The notes below the pieces were generated by a model. It was not told the origin of the DNA. It worked only from the letters and a program-made list of their open reading frames with translations, and ran no database searches. Source: Agrobacterium tumefaciens (GTDB lineage Bacteria > Pseudomonadota > Alphaproteobacteria > Rhizobiales > Rhizobiaceae). From it: a DNA stretch of 64,000 nt. The position numbers and the translations under genes are program-made. The DNA lies in the NCBI RefSeq assembly GCF_013318015.2, contig NZ_CP115842.1, forward strand, positions 1,165,001-1,229,000. The letters are read 5' to 3'. Positions 27,170-35,612 of the stretch are shown here, piece after piece; position 1 is the first letter of the stretch; each line of letters opens with the position of its first letter.

Positions 27170-28249
27170 TTAGTCCTGCTTCAGCGTCTGCCCGCTTTTC
27201 GTATCGAAGAGGTGGATATGTTGGAGCGGCGCCGACATGCGGATGACTTCGCCAGCCGATGTCGATGTCTGCCCCGCAAGATGCAGGGTGACGTGGCTGC
27301 CGTCACCGAGGTTGCCATAGAGATAGGATTCCCCGCCGAGCTGCTCTGCCGTGCGCACGGACATGGTCACCGCACCATCCGGTGTGGGCTGCACATGGTT
27401 GGGGCGAATGCCGAGCGTGACCTTCTGGCCGGGTGCGTAGGAAAAGCCGCTCTGCGGCAACGGGATCAATTCGCCGGTCGCGATTTTAAGGGACGGCTGA
27501 CCTTCTGCTACTACTTCGCCGGCGAAGAAGTTCATCTTCGGCGAACCGATGAAGCCTGCTACGAAAAGGTTTGCGGGGCGATTATAAAGATCGAGGGGAA
27601 CGCCGAACTGCTCGAGCTTTCCGGCGCGCAGCACGGCAATCTTGTCGGCCATCGTCATGGCCTCGACCTGATCGTGGGTCACATAGATCATGGTATTGCC
27701 AAGACGCCGATGCAGGCTGGAGATCTCGCCGCGCATATCCACGCGCAGTTCCGCATCGAGGTTCGACAGCGGCTCGTCAAACAGGAAAACCCGCGGTTCG
27801 CGCACGACAGCGCGACCGATCGCGACGCGCTGTCGCTGGCCGCCCGACAGATCCTTCGGCCGCCGCTCAAGCAGCTGGTCGATCTGCAGCATCTTGGACA
27901 CCTGTGAGACCTTCTCGACGATGTCTTTTTTCGGCGTGCCGATATTTTCCAGGCCGAAGGACAGGTTTTCCCGGACCGTCATATGCGGGTAGAGCGCATA
28001 GGACTGGAACACCATGGCAAGCCCGCGATCGGCAGCCGGAACCGCGTTCACCACGTCGCCGCCGATGACGATATCGCCGCCGCTCAGCTCTTCAAGACCG
28101 GAGATCATGCGCAGCAGCGTCGATTTTCCGCAACCGGACGGGCCGACGAAAACACAGAACTCGCCGTGCTTGATATCGAGATCGATACCCTTGATGACGT
28201 CGAGGGCGCCATATGTTTTTTTGACCTGACGAAGCTCTATACTTGCCAT
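27170..28249 (-). CDS. Sugar ABC transporter ATPase (UgpC/MsmK type)
   Basis: This 359-aa ATPase begins MASIELRQVKKTYGALDVIKG and has Walker A GPSGCGKST, signature LSGGQRQRVAIGRAVV, and Walker B FLFDEPLSNLDAEL. A C-terminal OB-like regulatory domain ends with LHLFDTKSG-type residues. Such ATPases energise CUT1 importers. The large upstream frame extension to 28564 overlaps the permease and is rejected. It belongs to the importer encoded at 28273-31603. Confidence 0.95.
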   Translation of the reverse strand: MASIELRQVKKTYGALDVIKGIDLDIKHGEFCVFVGPSGCGKSTLLRMISGLEELSGGDIVIGGDVVNAVPAADRGLAMVFQSYALYPHMTVRENLSFGLENIGTPKKDIVEKVSQVSKMLQIDQLLERRPKDLSGGQRQRVAIGRAVVREPRVFLFDEPLSNLDAELRVDMRGEISSLHRRLGNTMIYVTHDQVEAMTMADKIAVLRAGKLEQFGVPLDLYNRPANLFVAGFIGSPKMNFFAGEVVAEGQPSLKIATGELIPLPQSGFSYAPGQKVTLGIRPNHVQPTPDGAVTMSVRTAEQLGGESYLYGNLGDGSHVTLHLAGQTSTSAGEVIRMSAPLQHIHLFDTKSGQTLKQD

Positions 28250-28272
28250 TGTGTCATTCCCTCCCTTGAGGA

Positions 28273-29316
28273 TCATTTTCCGCCGGTCGATGCGATGCCG
28301 GTGGCGATATATTTTTGCAGGAACATGAAGACCAGCGCGATTGGCGCCAATGTCAGCACCGTCATGGCCAGCAGGTTGCTCCACTCTGTCGTCATTTCTC
28401 CCTGGAAGGAGTTGAGCGCCAGTTGCAGGGTGAAATTGTCGTTGCGCGTCAGCACGATAAGCGGCCACAGGAAGTCGTTCCAACGCCACATGATGGCGAG
28501 GATGGCCAGCACCGCTAGCGCCGGTGCAGACAGTGGCAGGATGATGCGCCAGTAGATTTTCCATTCGCTGGCCTTGTCCATGCGTGCCGCATCTAGGATT
28601 TCATCCGGGATGGTCAGCATGTACTGGCGCAGCAGAAATACGCCTGTCGGTGTGGCCGCTCCTGGGATGATCACACCCCACAGGCTGTTGATCATGCCGA
28701 GCTGGCTGGTGATGAGAAAAAGAGGAACGAGCACGACGGTCTGCGGGATCATCAACGTTCCGACGACGAGTGCCAGAACCACGCCTCTGCCCTTGAAGCT
28801 GTATTTCGACAGTGCAAAGGCCGCCATCGAGTTCACGATCAGCATGATGACGGTCGACGTCACCGTTATGAAGGTCGAGTTCCAGAAATAAAGCGGAAAG
28901 TTGAAGCGCTGGAAAAGCTCGGTGTAGTTCTCCGTCGCCAGTGCCACCTTCTCGGCCGGGCGCAGCTCGTTGAACGGCATCTTCATGACTTCGCCGGGCT
29001 TTGCCGGATCCACCACCTGGGCGACGAGCCCGACGCGCCTGATCATGCCGAGCTTGCGGCCTTCCTTGTCGACAAAGGCCGGCAAAGGTGCGGCCTGACC
29101 GTCAATGACCACGGTTTCCTGCGCATAGGGAAGCAGGCGCGGCGGAAACCGCTGGAGGTCGGCTTCCGTCTTGAAGGAGGAGAGAACGAGCCAGAGAACG
29201 GGTCCGAACATCATCAGAACGGCAACGCCGAGATAGGCGTAGGACAGCCAGTCGGTCCAGTGCAATTTGCCGTTTCTGCCGCGTGTGCGGGTTAGAAATG
29301 CGCCAATCCTAGCCAT
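28273..29316 (-). CDS. CUT1 sugar ABC permease (MalG type) with long periplasmic loop
   Basis: This 347-aa inner-membrane permease is longer than the usual 270-300 residues of MalG-like proteins. The extra length is a soluble stretch between the first membrane segment (about 24-46) and the second (about 147-167), with no hydrophobic run. The EAA loop is DAARMDKASEWKIYWRIILP. Its start overlaps the other permease by 8 nt. The insert probably contacts the binding protein or ligand, as in alpha-glucoside-type permeases (inference). Confidence 0.9.
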   Translation of the reverse strand: MARIGAFLTRTRGRNGKLHWTDWLSYAYLGVAVLMMFGPVLWLVLSSFKTEADLQRFPPRLLPYAQETVVIDGQAAPLPAFVDKEGRKLGMIRRVGLVAQVVDPAKPGEVMKMPFNELRPAEKVALATENYTELFQRFNFPLYFWNSTFITVTSTVIMLIVNSMAAFALSKYSFKGRGVVLALVVGTLMIPQTVVLVPLFLITSQLGMINSLWGVIIPGAATPTGVFLLRQYMLTIPDEILDAARMDKASEWKIYWRIILPLSAPALAVLAILAIMWRWNDFLWPLIVLTRNDNFTLQLALNSFQGEMTTEWSNLLAMTVLTLAPIALVFMFLQKYIATGIASTGGK

Positions 29317-30277
29317 CGACTTTGCTCCTGTTGGCCCGGAATTGCAGGGCAGTCAGCACCACGAGAACCACGGCAAGCAGCAGCGAAGCGGCCGCGGCCA
29401 GTCCGAAGTTGCGGGGTGTTCCGGCAAAACCAGTCTGATAGATGAATTGAATGATGAAGGTCGTTGCCGAACCCGGCCCACCGCCGGTAAATGCGAAGAC
29501 TTCATCGAAGGTCTGTACGCCCTTGATGAGGGACAATACGAGAACCACGAGCATGGTCGGGGCGAGAAGCGGCATTGTGATCCGGCGGAAAATCCGCCAC
29601 GGGCTTGCCTTGTCCAGCTGTGCCGCCTCATAGACGTCACGCGGAATGGCCTGAAGACCGGCAAGCAGGATGAGCGTGTAGAAGCCCATATGCGCCCAGA
29701 CGGACAGGAATACCGACCATCCAAAGGCAAGGTTGGCCTCCAGCAGCCAGTCCACCGAACCGATACCGAGGGAATCGAGCGCAGCGTTCAGGACGCCGAA
29801 ACGCTGCAATATCCACTTCCATATCAGCGCCACGACCACCGGTGAAAGCAGCACGGGAAAGAAGAAGACGGCGCGGAAGAAACCGCGTGCCCTGATGTCA
29901 CGGTTGAGCACGACCGCCGTAATCAGAGAGAAGCCCACCATGAACCCGACCTGCAGCACCACGAAGAAAAGCGTGTTCCAGACGGAGCGCCAGAAAAGAT
30001 CGCGCTGACAGGAATTGGGATCGAAATAGTTCTGGCACGAGAGAAGGACCGAGAAGTTTTCGCCGCCCACGGAGGGGCGTTCCGACAGCAGGATATGCTC
30101 GCTGCCTGTCACTGAATAAGCCATGTTGAGAACGATCGGCAAAAACGCGAAGACCGCAAACAACAGGAGGTTGGGTGTCAGAAACACCCATGCGATGCGC
30201 CGATGCCCGAGCATTTTCTGCAAGAGGGCGAAAGGCAGCTCTATGATGCCCATGACGGGCGCAAGAAGTCTGTACAT
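29309..30277 (-). CDS. CUT1 sugar ABC permease (MalF type)
   Basis: This 322-aa permease has six or more membrane segments and the EAA loop YEAAQLDKASPWRIFRRITMP. A periplasmic loop carries NYFDPNSCQRD with two cysteines (in SCQNYFDPNSCQRD) that could form a disulphide. It partners the MalG-type protein. A GC-rich hairpin separates it from the upstream binding-protein gene, which is usual where binding protein is made in excess. Confidence 0.92.
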   Translation of the reverse strand: MYRLLAPVMGIIELPFALLQKMLGHRRIAWVFLTPNLLLFAVFAFLPIVLNMAYSVTGSEHILLSERPSVGGENFSVLLSCQNYFDPNSCQRDLFWRSVWNTLFFVVLQVGFMVGFSLITAVVLNRDIRARGFFRAVFFFPVLLSPVVVALIWKWILQRFGVLNAALDSLGIGSVDWLLEANLAFGWSVFLSVWAHMGFYTLILLAGLQAIPRDVYEAAQLDKASPWRIFRRITMPLLAPTMLVVLVLSLIKGVQTFDEVFAFTGGGPGSATTFIIQFIYQTGFAGTPRNFGLAAAASLLLAVVLVVLTALQFRANRSKVDG

Positions 30278-30294
30278 TGATGGTCCTCCTTCGA

Positions 30295-30324
30295 TCCGGC
30301 GCGGCGCGGCAAGGCCGCGCCGGA
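30295..30324 (-). other. mRNA hairpin after the sugar-binding protein gene
   Basis: A perfect 11-bp inverted repeat, TCCGGCGCGGC (30295-30305) and GCCGCGCCGGA (30314-30324), with an 8-nt loop, lies 10 nt after the stop of the binding-protein gene and before the permease. It probably protects the binding-protein mRNA 3' end or reduces read-through. Confidence 0.65.
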
Positions 30325-30334
30325 AGGCGATGGA

Positions 30335-31603
30335 TCACTTCGCCTGTTTCAACGCTTCCTCAAGATCGGCCTTCGCACGTGTCATGGCGTCGTCGACCGT
30401 GCTTTCGCCAACAATCGCCTGCGTGACGCGCTGGACGGAAATGTTGAACATCGCACGGTTGTTCTTGTAGCCCTGATAGGCGTAGGCGATGGGGCTGATA
30501 CCAGGGACCTGATCCAGCCACGCGTTCATGGCCTTCTGGGTCGCCGGGGTTGCGCCGGTGTAGTCGATAGGCTTTGCGCCGACGGCCTTGTGAGCCGGGA
30601 CGTTGCGGGTACGGACGGTGAAATCGAGGTAATTTTCGTCCTGCGCGAGGAAGTTCAGAATATCCGCGACGATCTTGGGGTTCTTGGTCTGCTTGAAGCC
30701 CACGATACCCGTTCCGCCTGGCATGCCGGTGCATGCGGCCGGTCCGCATGGCTGCGACACGACTTCCCAGTCGAAAGCATCGCCGACCTGACTGTCGAAG
30801 CGCGCTGTCTGCCAGCTGCCGGAATAATAATAGACGAGCTGACCGTTGATGAATTCCTGCGCCGCATCGCGGTAGGTGTTGCCACCCTGACCGGCCCAGA
30901 CGTCACGCGCCATGGTGCCGTCCTTGTTCCACTCGACGAATTTCTTCACGAAAGTGGTGAAGCCCTCGTCGACCAGGATCGGCTTGCCGTCGGCGTCGAA
31001 AAGTTTCGCACCGTAGGAAATAGCCGGACCGGCGATACGGTGACCGGAGCGGTCGATCGCCATGGGGTATGGCGAGCCGGTGGCCTTGGCCACTTCATTT
31101 GCTGCCTTCGCCCAGTCGTCAAAAGTCGCATCCTTGCCGGGAACGGCGACTTTCGCCTGATCGAACAAGGTGCGGTTGATGAAGGCGCCGGTAATGGTAA
31201 GCTGCGTCTGCATACCATAGATGCCCTTGTCGTCCGGGCCGCTACGATACCATTTCAGCACATCGCCGAAATTGTCCTGCCAGTACTTCGCATCCACGTA
31301 GGGCGTCAGGTCGAGATAATAGCGATTGAGGCCGCCAAGATCGGTGACGGTTGCGAAATCCGGGCCGCTGCCGCCGGCGAGCTGCACCGGCAGGCCTTCG
31401 AGAAGCGCCTTGTAGGGCACGATATCCGTAACGATCTTGACGTCAGGATGCTGTTTTTCGTAACGCGACAGGATGTCCTTCAGGACCTCGCAGCCGTTGC
31501 CGTCATAGGCGCAGGTGAAGCGAACTTCCTGTGCCTCAGCGGCACCGGCAAGAGATGCCGTCCCCAGGGCCAAGGCAAACGCCAGGCTGTATTTTCTGCT
31601 CAT
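30335..31603 (-). CDS. Extracellular sugar-binding protein (family 1)
   Basis: This 422-aa periplasmic binding protein has a Sec signal (SLAFALALGTASLAGAAEA, cleavage near 24). The mature start EVRFTCAYDGNGCEVLKDIL holds two cysteines close together. The C-terminal region ends in tandem helices typical of MalE/UgpB-like proteins. It delivers the substrate to the MalF/MalG pair. The operon content suggests a uronic-acid-containing oligosaccharide or another sugar acid as ligand. Confidence 0.92.
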   Translation of the reverse strand: MSRKYSLAFALALGTASLAGAAEAQEVRFTCAYDGNGCEVLKDILSRYEKQHPDVKIVTDIVPYKALLEGLPVQLAGGSGPDFATVTDLGGLNRYYLDLTPYVDAKYWQDNFGDVLKWYRSGPDDKGIYGMQTQLTITGAFINRTLFDQAKVAVPGKDATFDDWAKAANEVAKATGSPYPMAIDRSGHRIAGPAISYGAKLFDADGKPILVDEGFTTFVKKFVEWNKDGTMARDVWAGQGGNTYRDAAQEFINGQLVYYYSGSWQTARFDSQVGDAFDWEVVSQPCGPAACTGMPGGTGIVGFKQTKNPKIVADILNFLAQDENYLDFTVRTRNVPAHKAVGAKPIDYTGATPATQKAMNAWLDQVPGISPIAYAYQGYKNNRAMFNISVQRVTQAIVGESTVDDAMTRAKADLEEALKQAK

Positions 31604-31625
31604 CTGGTTTCCTCCCTTTAGATGA

Positions 31626-32699
31626 TTATGCCGTGGCGGACGCGCGCGGAGCCCAACCCTTGAGCCGCTCGTTGTCAGCGGTCAGCGGCAGGCGAACGGC
31701 CGTGCCTTCCTGTACCGATGTGTAGATTGCGGTTACGAGTTCGATGGACTGCAAGCCGTCCGTAATCGTCACTTCCTTGCCCGCGCGACCCTCCATCGCA
31801 TTGGCAATCGCCTCGACAAAACCGGTGAAGCCGTTTTCGCCATCTTTAACCGTTGCGAGGACGGCGTCGATCTGGTCCTGCGTGGTCGGCGCCCGCGCCG
31901 TAAAGTGCCATTTATCTTCCGCCGGACGATAGGGCAGCGTTCCGCTTTCGGCCGTGAAGCCTTCGAAGCAGAACCGCAGACGGGACGTGTCGTCGGCTGC
32001 ACCAAGCGTGACCGAGCTGGTGGCGAGCGCGCCGCTCTTCATGCGGAAGCTGATGGCGGCACAGTCTTCCGTCTCAATCCTGTTCACCCGGGTGTCGGCC
32101 ATGGCGAAGACCTGTTCCACCGGACCTAGGACATGGCACAGAAGGTCGTGGGCATGGATGGCGTGACCGAGGATCGCGCCGCCACATTCACCCTTCCAGG
32201 TGCCGCGCCAGGGAATGTCGTAGTAGCTCGCGCCACGGTTCCAGTGAACTTCCGAGCTTGCCACATAGGCTTTGCCAGCAAGTCCGGCGTCGATGAGGGC
32301 GCGCAGCTGCCGTAGGGCGGGACCAAAACGATACTGGAAAACCGGAAAGACGCGCCGTCCGGTCTTCTTGACAGATTCCATCAGCGCATTTGCTTCCTCC
32401 AGCGAACGCACCAGCGGCTTTTCACAGACCACGTCCTTGCCGGCCGCGTGGGCCTTCAGCATTACGGGGAAATGCAGATGCGGCGGCAGGCAGACGTCTA
32501 TGAGCGAAATGCTTTCATCGGCGAGGACTTCTTCGAGATCCGCCGTGATGCGGATGGAAGAACCTTCGCCAGCCACCGCCCGTGCCCGCTCCACATCAAG
32601 ATCGCAGATCGCCTTGACGGTGAAACGCTCCGGCAGCGCCAGATAACCGCTCAGATGCTGTGCGCCGATACCGGCGCCGATAATGGCGACGCCGATCAT
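31626..32699 (-). CDS. Gfo/Idh/MocA oxidoreductase (third of three)
   Basis: This 357-aa NAD(P)-dependent sugar oxidoreductase has an N-terminal Rossmann segment VAIIGAGIGAQHLSGY and the family motif CEKPLVRSLEEA with the catalytic Lys. Its C-terminal beta-sheet domain contains GAILGHAIHAHDLLCHVLG. The start at 32699 overlaps the previous stop (ATGA). The three tandem copies in this operon differ clearly from one another, so they may catalyse successive or opposite redox steps on the sugar ring. Confidence 0.92.
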   Translation of the reverse strand: MIGVAIIGAGIGAQHLSGYLALPERFTVKAICDLDVERARAVAGEGSSIRITADLEEVLADESISLIDVCLPPHLHFPVMLKAHAAGKDVVCEKPLVRSLEEANALMESVKKTGRRVFPVFQYRFGPALRQLRALIDAGLAGKAYVASSEVHWNRGASYYDIPWRGTWKGECGGAILGHAIHAHDLLCHVLGPVEQVFAMADTRVNRIETEDCAAISFRMKSGALATSSVTLGAADDTSRLRFCFEGFTAESGTLPYRPAEDKWHFTARAPTTQDQIDAVLATVKDGENGFTGFVEAIANAMEGRAGKEVTITDGLQSIELVTAIYTSVQEGTAVRLPLTADNERLKGWAPRASATA

Positions 32700-33712
32700 G
32701 CTGCGGTTCCTTCAGCCTTGGCCTGCGCCTGAAGCGAGAGGTCACAAACCTTGAAGACGTGTTCCTGCGTCATGGCAGTTTCCGTGCGGTTGCGGATATC
32801 GTCGCATACACGGGCGAAGTAGGGCAGGCCGGCACCGGATGCGTCGATATATTCGCAACGGTCGCCATTGACGAGGATCAGACGGTCTGTGCCCTCGGTG
32901 TTGCCGACATCGACGTATTTGCGCAGTTCGATGTAACCTTCGGTACCGAGGATCGTCAGGCGGCCATCACCCCATGTCGGCAGTGCATCGGGTGTGTACC
33001 AGTCGACGCGGATATACCCATGGCCCTTGTCGCCGCGCAGCACGACTTCGCCGAAATCCTGCAGGCCCGGATCGCCCGGGTTGGCGTAATTGGCAACGGT
33101 GGCAGATACGATCTCAACTTCGGTGGAGCCGGTAAAGAACATGAACTGGTCGATCTGGTGGCTGGCAATATCGGTGAGAATGCCGCCATAGGCCTCGCGT
33201 TCGAAGAACCATGTCGGGCGAATTTGTCGGTTCAGGCGGTGCGGACCAAGGCCAACCGTCTGGATGACGCGGCCGATGGCACCCTGTGCAACCAGCTCGG
33301 CGGCTTTCGTGACGCTCGGGACTTCGAAGCGCTCGGAAAAATCGACGGTCCAGATTCTTTTGGTCTTGGCAACGGTCTGGCGCAGGCGCGCAAGCTGGTC
33401 GAACGTGGTGCAGCCCGGCTTGTCGGACATGACGTCCTTGCCCGCTTCCATGGCAGCGATGGCAAGATCGGCACGCTTGGACGGAATGTCGGCAATGATG
33501 ACGAGATCGATGGTTTGGTCAGCCAGCAAATCCTCCTTGGAGGCAGCACGCGGCACGTCCGGGAAGCGCTTTACGAAACCTTCGACCACGTCCGGCTCGC
33601 CTTCCGTCCACCAGCCCGCGAATTGCGCACCGGCATCCAGCATGTTCTGCGCCATGCCGAAAATGTGCCTGTGCTCTATGCCGAGAGCCACGAACTTGAT
33701 TGGTTTACTCAT
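32696..33712 (-). CDS. Gfo/Idh/MocA oxidoreductase (second of three)
   Basis: This 338-aa Gfo/Idh/MocA family protein has an N-terminus (KFVALGIEHRHIFGMAQNML) that lacks the normal GxGxxG. Instead it reads GIEHRH, and the catalytic motif is MSDKPGCTTFDQ, with Lys in SDKP. The C-terminal domain has GGILTDIASHQIDQFMFFTG. The altered nucleotide loop marks a separate subfamily, but the catalytic lysine is kept, so I take it as active. It overlaps both neighbours, by 8 and 4 nt. Confidence 0.87.
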   Translation of the reverse strand: MSKPIKFVALGIEHRHIFGMAQNMLDAGAQFAGWWTEGEPDVVEGFVKRFPDVPRAASKEDLLADQTIDLVIIADIPSKRADLAIAAMEAGKDVMSDKPGCTTFDQLARLRQTVAKTKRIWTVDFSERFEVPSVTKAAELVAQGAIGRVIQTVGLGPHRLNRQIRPTWFFEREAYGGILTDIASHQIDQFMFFTGSTEVEIVSATVANYANPGDPGLQDFGEVVLRGDKGHGYIRVDWYTPDALPTWGDGRLTILGTEGYIELRKYVDVGNTEGTDRLILVNGDRCEYIDASGAGLPYFARVCDDIRNRTETAMTQEHVFKVCDLSLQAQAKAEGTAA

Positions 33713-34757
33713 CCTGCAGTTCCACTTCCTTGCCGGTTTCGGCTGAGTTGATGATCGCGTCGATCAGTCTGTGAGACAAAAGAGCTGCTTCACCGGTGAC
33801 GACCGGCGGGCGCCCTGAAGAAATGGCGTCGACGAAATCGTCGAAAACGCCCTGATGCCATTCATGCGTGAAAGCCATGGGATCGGCGCCGCCGCCGGTG
33901 CCGGAAGCGGCACCACCGAAGGTTTCCTGGCGGCCGTCGCGCCAGTCTACATGCAGCAGGCCGGATGCGAGCCGCAGGCTTGCCTTGTCGAAATGGAGAA
34001 GAATGGATTCAGGCGCACCGGGAAAGCTTGCGGTGCTCGCGACGAGCGAGCCGACGGCCCCGTTTTTGAAACGAAGGCCGGCCGATACGTAATCCTCGGT
34101 TTCCATCTTGTGAAAACGCGTCGTTGCCGCCATGGCCTGCACGCGGGCCACGGGGCCTGCAAGGCTCAGGGCCAGATCGATCGTGTGGATTGCCTGCGAT
34201 ATCAGAACGCCGCCGCCGTCACGCGCAAGCGTGCCGCGTCCCGGCTCATCATAATAGGCCTGGGTACGCCACCACGGCACCGAAATCTCGCAAAGGCCTA
34301 GTTCGCCGAGCGTGCCGGATGCGACCAGTTCGCGCGCCTTTTGCGATGCGGCGCGCATGCGGTGCTGGAAAATGATACCGAGCGTTACACCCGCATCGCG
34401 GCAGAGCGCTACCAGATCGGCCGCTTCCCGCGTGTTGCGGGCGACAGGCTTTTCGAGAAGAATGTGTTTGCCGGCTTTTGCAAGCGGACCGACGATATCG
34501 GCGCGGGCATTGGGCGGCGTTGCGATGATGGCGAAATCGACATCGCCGTCACGCGCGGCTTCCTCGATTGACGCGTATACGGCAACGTGGTGACCGGTGT
34601 GTTTTGCCGCTTCGGCAGCCAGCGCTTTCGCGCGGCCGGAGCCACCGTCAACAATCGCTTTCAGGCGGATTTTTTCAGGGCTTGCCGCACAGGCAAGCAC
34701 ATGCGTCTTCGCTACCATTCCGGCACCAACGATGACGCAGGTCTTGATATTTTGCAT
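33705..34757 (-). CDS. Gfo/Idh/MocA oxidoreductase (first of three)
   Basis: This 350-aa protein has the Rossmann segment VIVGAGMVAKTHVLA, the motif LLEKPVARNTREA with the catalytic Lys, and GGGVLISQAIHTIDLALSLAG in the substrate domain. It is first of the three tandem oxidoreductase genes and first after the divergent GntR promoter region. The operon probably runs from here to the RraA-like gene at 23838. Confidence 0.92.
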   Translation of the reverse strand: MQNIKTCVIVGAGMVAKTHVLACAASPEKIRLKAIVDGGSGRAKALAAEAAKHTGHHVAVYASIEEAARDGDVDFAIIATPPNARADIVGPLAKAGKHILLEKPVARNTREAADLVALCRDAGVTLGIIFQHRMRAASQKARELVASGTLGELGLCEISVPWWRTQAYYDEPGRGTLARDGGGVLISQAIHTIDLALSLAGPVARVQAMAATTRFHKMETEDYVSAGLRFKNGAVGSLVASTASFPGAPESILLHFDKASLRLASGLLHVDWRDGRQETFGGAASGTGGGADPMAFTHEWHQGVFDDFVDAISSGRPPVVTGEAALLSHRLIDAIINSAETGKEVELQDE

Positions 34758-34788
34758 TCGGGAGCCTCCTTCCCATGGCCATTCAATT

Positions 34789-34838
34789 GCATACCGGTAT
34801 GCCGGTTGTCAACACACCAGTGTTCCGGTATACCGGTT
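34789..34838. promoter_or_regulatory. Tandem GntR-type operators
   Basis: Two copies of CCGGTATRCCGGTT start at 34794 and 34825, 31 bp (about three helical turns) apart. The first sits in a perfect 14-bp palindrome (34789-34802), and the second contains the perfect palindrome CCGGTATACCGG (34825-34836). The GGTATACC core is typical of FCD-type GntR regulators in rhizobia. The pair lies between the divergent starts at 34757 and 34864 and could control both. Confidence 0.8.
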
Positions 34839-34863
34839 ATAGAGAAAGACATTTGGAGAGCGT

Positions 34864-35577
34864 ATGCCAAAGATCCCGATGACAGGCGGCACGGTGCCGA
34901 TGATGGAACGACTGGATTTCAACCGACCGGTTGTGGACCAGATCTATTCGGCGCTGAAATCTGCCATCCTTTCGAGGGAGCTGTTTCCGGGCCAGGCCGT
35001 GTCGGAAAACGAGATTGGCCAGTCCTTCAACTCCAGCCGCACCCCGGTGCGCGAGGCGTTGAGCCGGCTGCGAGATGACGGTTTGATCGTCACCCTGCCG
35101 AGCCGCGGGACCTATGTCTCGAGACTGTCGGACAAAAATATCCGCAGCGCGCAGTTCATTCGTGAGGCGCTGGAGGTTGCCGCTGCCCGCAGGCTCTGCC
35201 AGACCGGCATCCCGGCCGAAGCGGACCAGGAAATCCTGCATGCGCTGGAAGGCCAGCGTGTGGCGATGGAGCTTGGCGACAAAAAGGCCTTCCGTATCCA
35301 TGACGACCAGTTCCACAGCGCCCTTGCCGCCGCAACCGGCCTCGAAAGGCTGGAGACCCTGTTGATCCGGGAAAAGGCTGGGCTAGACCGCCTGCGAGCG
35401 CTGGCGATTACCGACGAAGCACACATGGCCAGACTGCTGACGGAGCATGAGGCCGTCTACAATGCAATAAAGGCGCGTGAGGAGGAGAGCGCGGTGGATT
35501 ATCTGCGCCAGCATCTCCGCCGCGTCCTCGGCATTCTGTCGCAGATCTTCGAAGCACATCAGGAATATTTCGAATAA
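34864..35577 (+). CDS. GntR-family regulator, FadR/FCD subfamily
   Basis: This 237-aa protein has an N-terminal winged helix (about 20-85) with SSRTPVREALSRLRDDGLI. A C-terminal all-helical FCD domain follows, with the metal-binding pattern including HDDQFHSAL and TEHEAVYNAI. Such regulators usually repress until a sugar acid or its keto derivative binds. Two operator-like repeats lie directly upstream, so it probably controls itself and the divergent catabolic operon. Confidence 0.93.
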   Translation: MPKIPMTGGTVPMMERLDFNRPVVDQIYSALKSAILSRELFPGQAVSENEIGQSFNSSRTPVREALSRLRDDGLIVTLPSRGTYVSRLSDKNIRSAQFIREALEVAAARRLCQTGIPAEADQEILHALEGQRVAMELGDKKAFRIHDDQFHSALAAATGLERLETLLIREKAGLDRLRALAITDEAHMARLLTEHEAVYNAIKAREEESAVDYLRQHLRRVLGILSQIFEAHQEYFE

Positions 35578-35612
35578 CGCCACGCTGCGCAATTCAACGG
35601 TTCAGACAGAAA

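Noticed and set aside
30600..31621. 343-codon frame antisense to the sugar-binding protein
   Set aside because: It is a shadow frame; the binding protein on the other strand has a signal peptide and family features.
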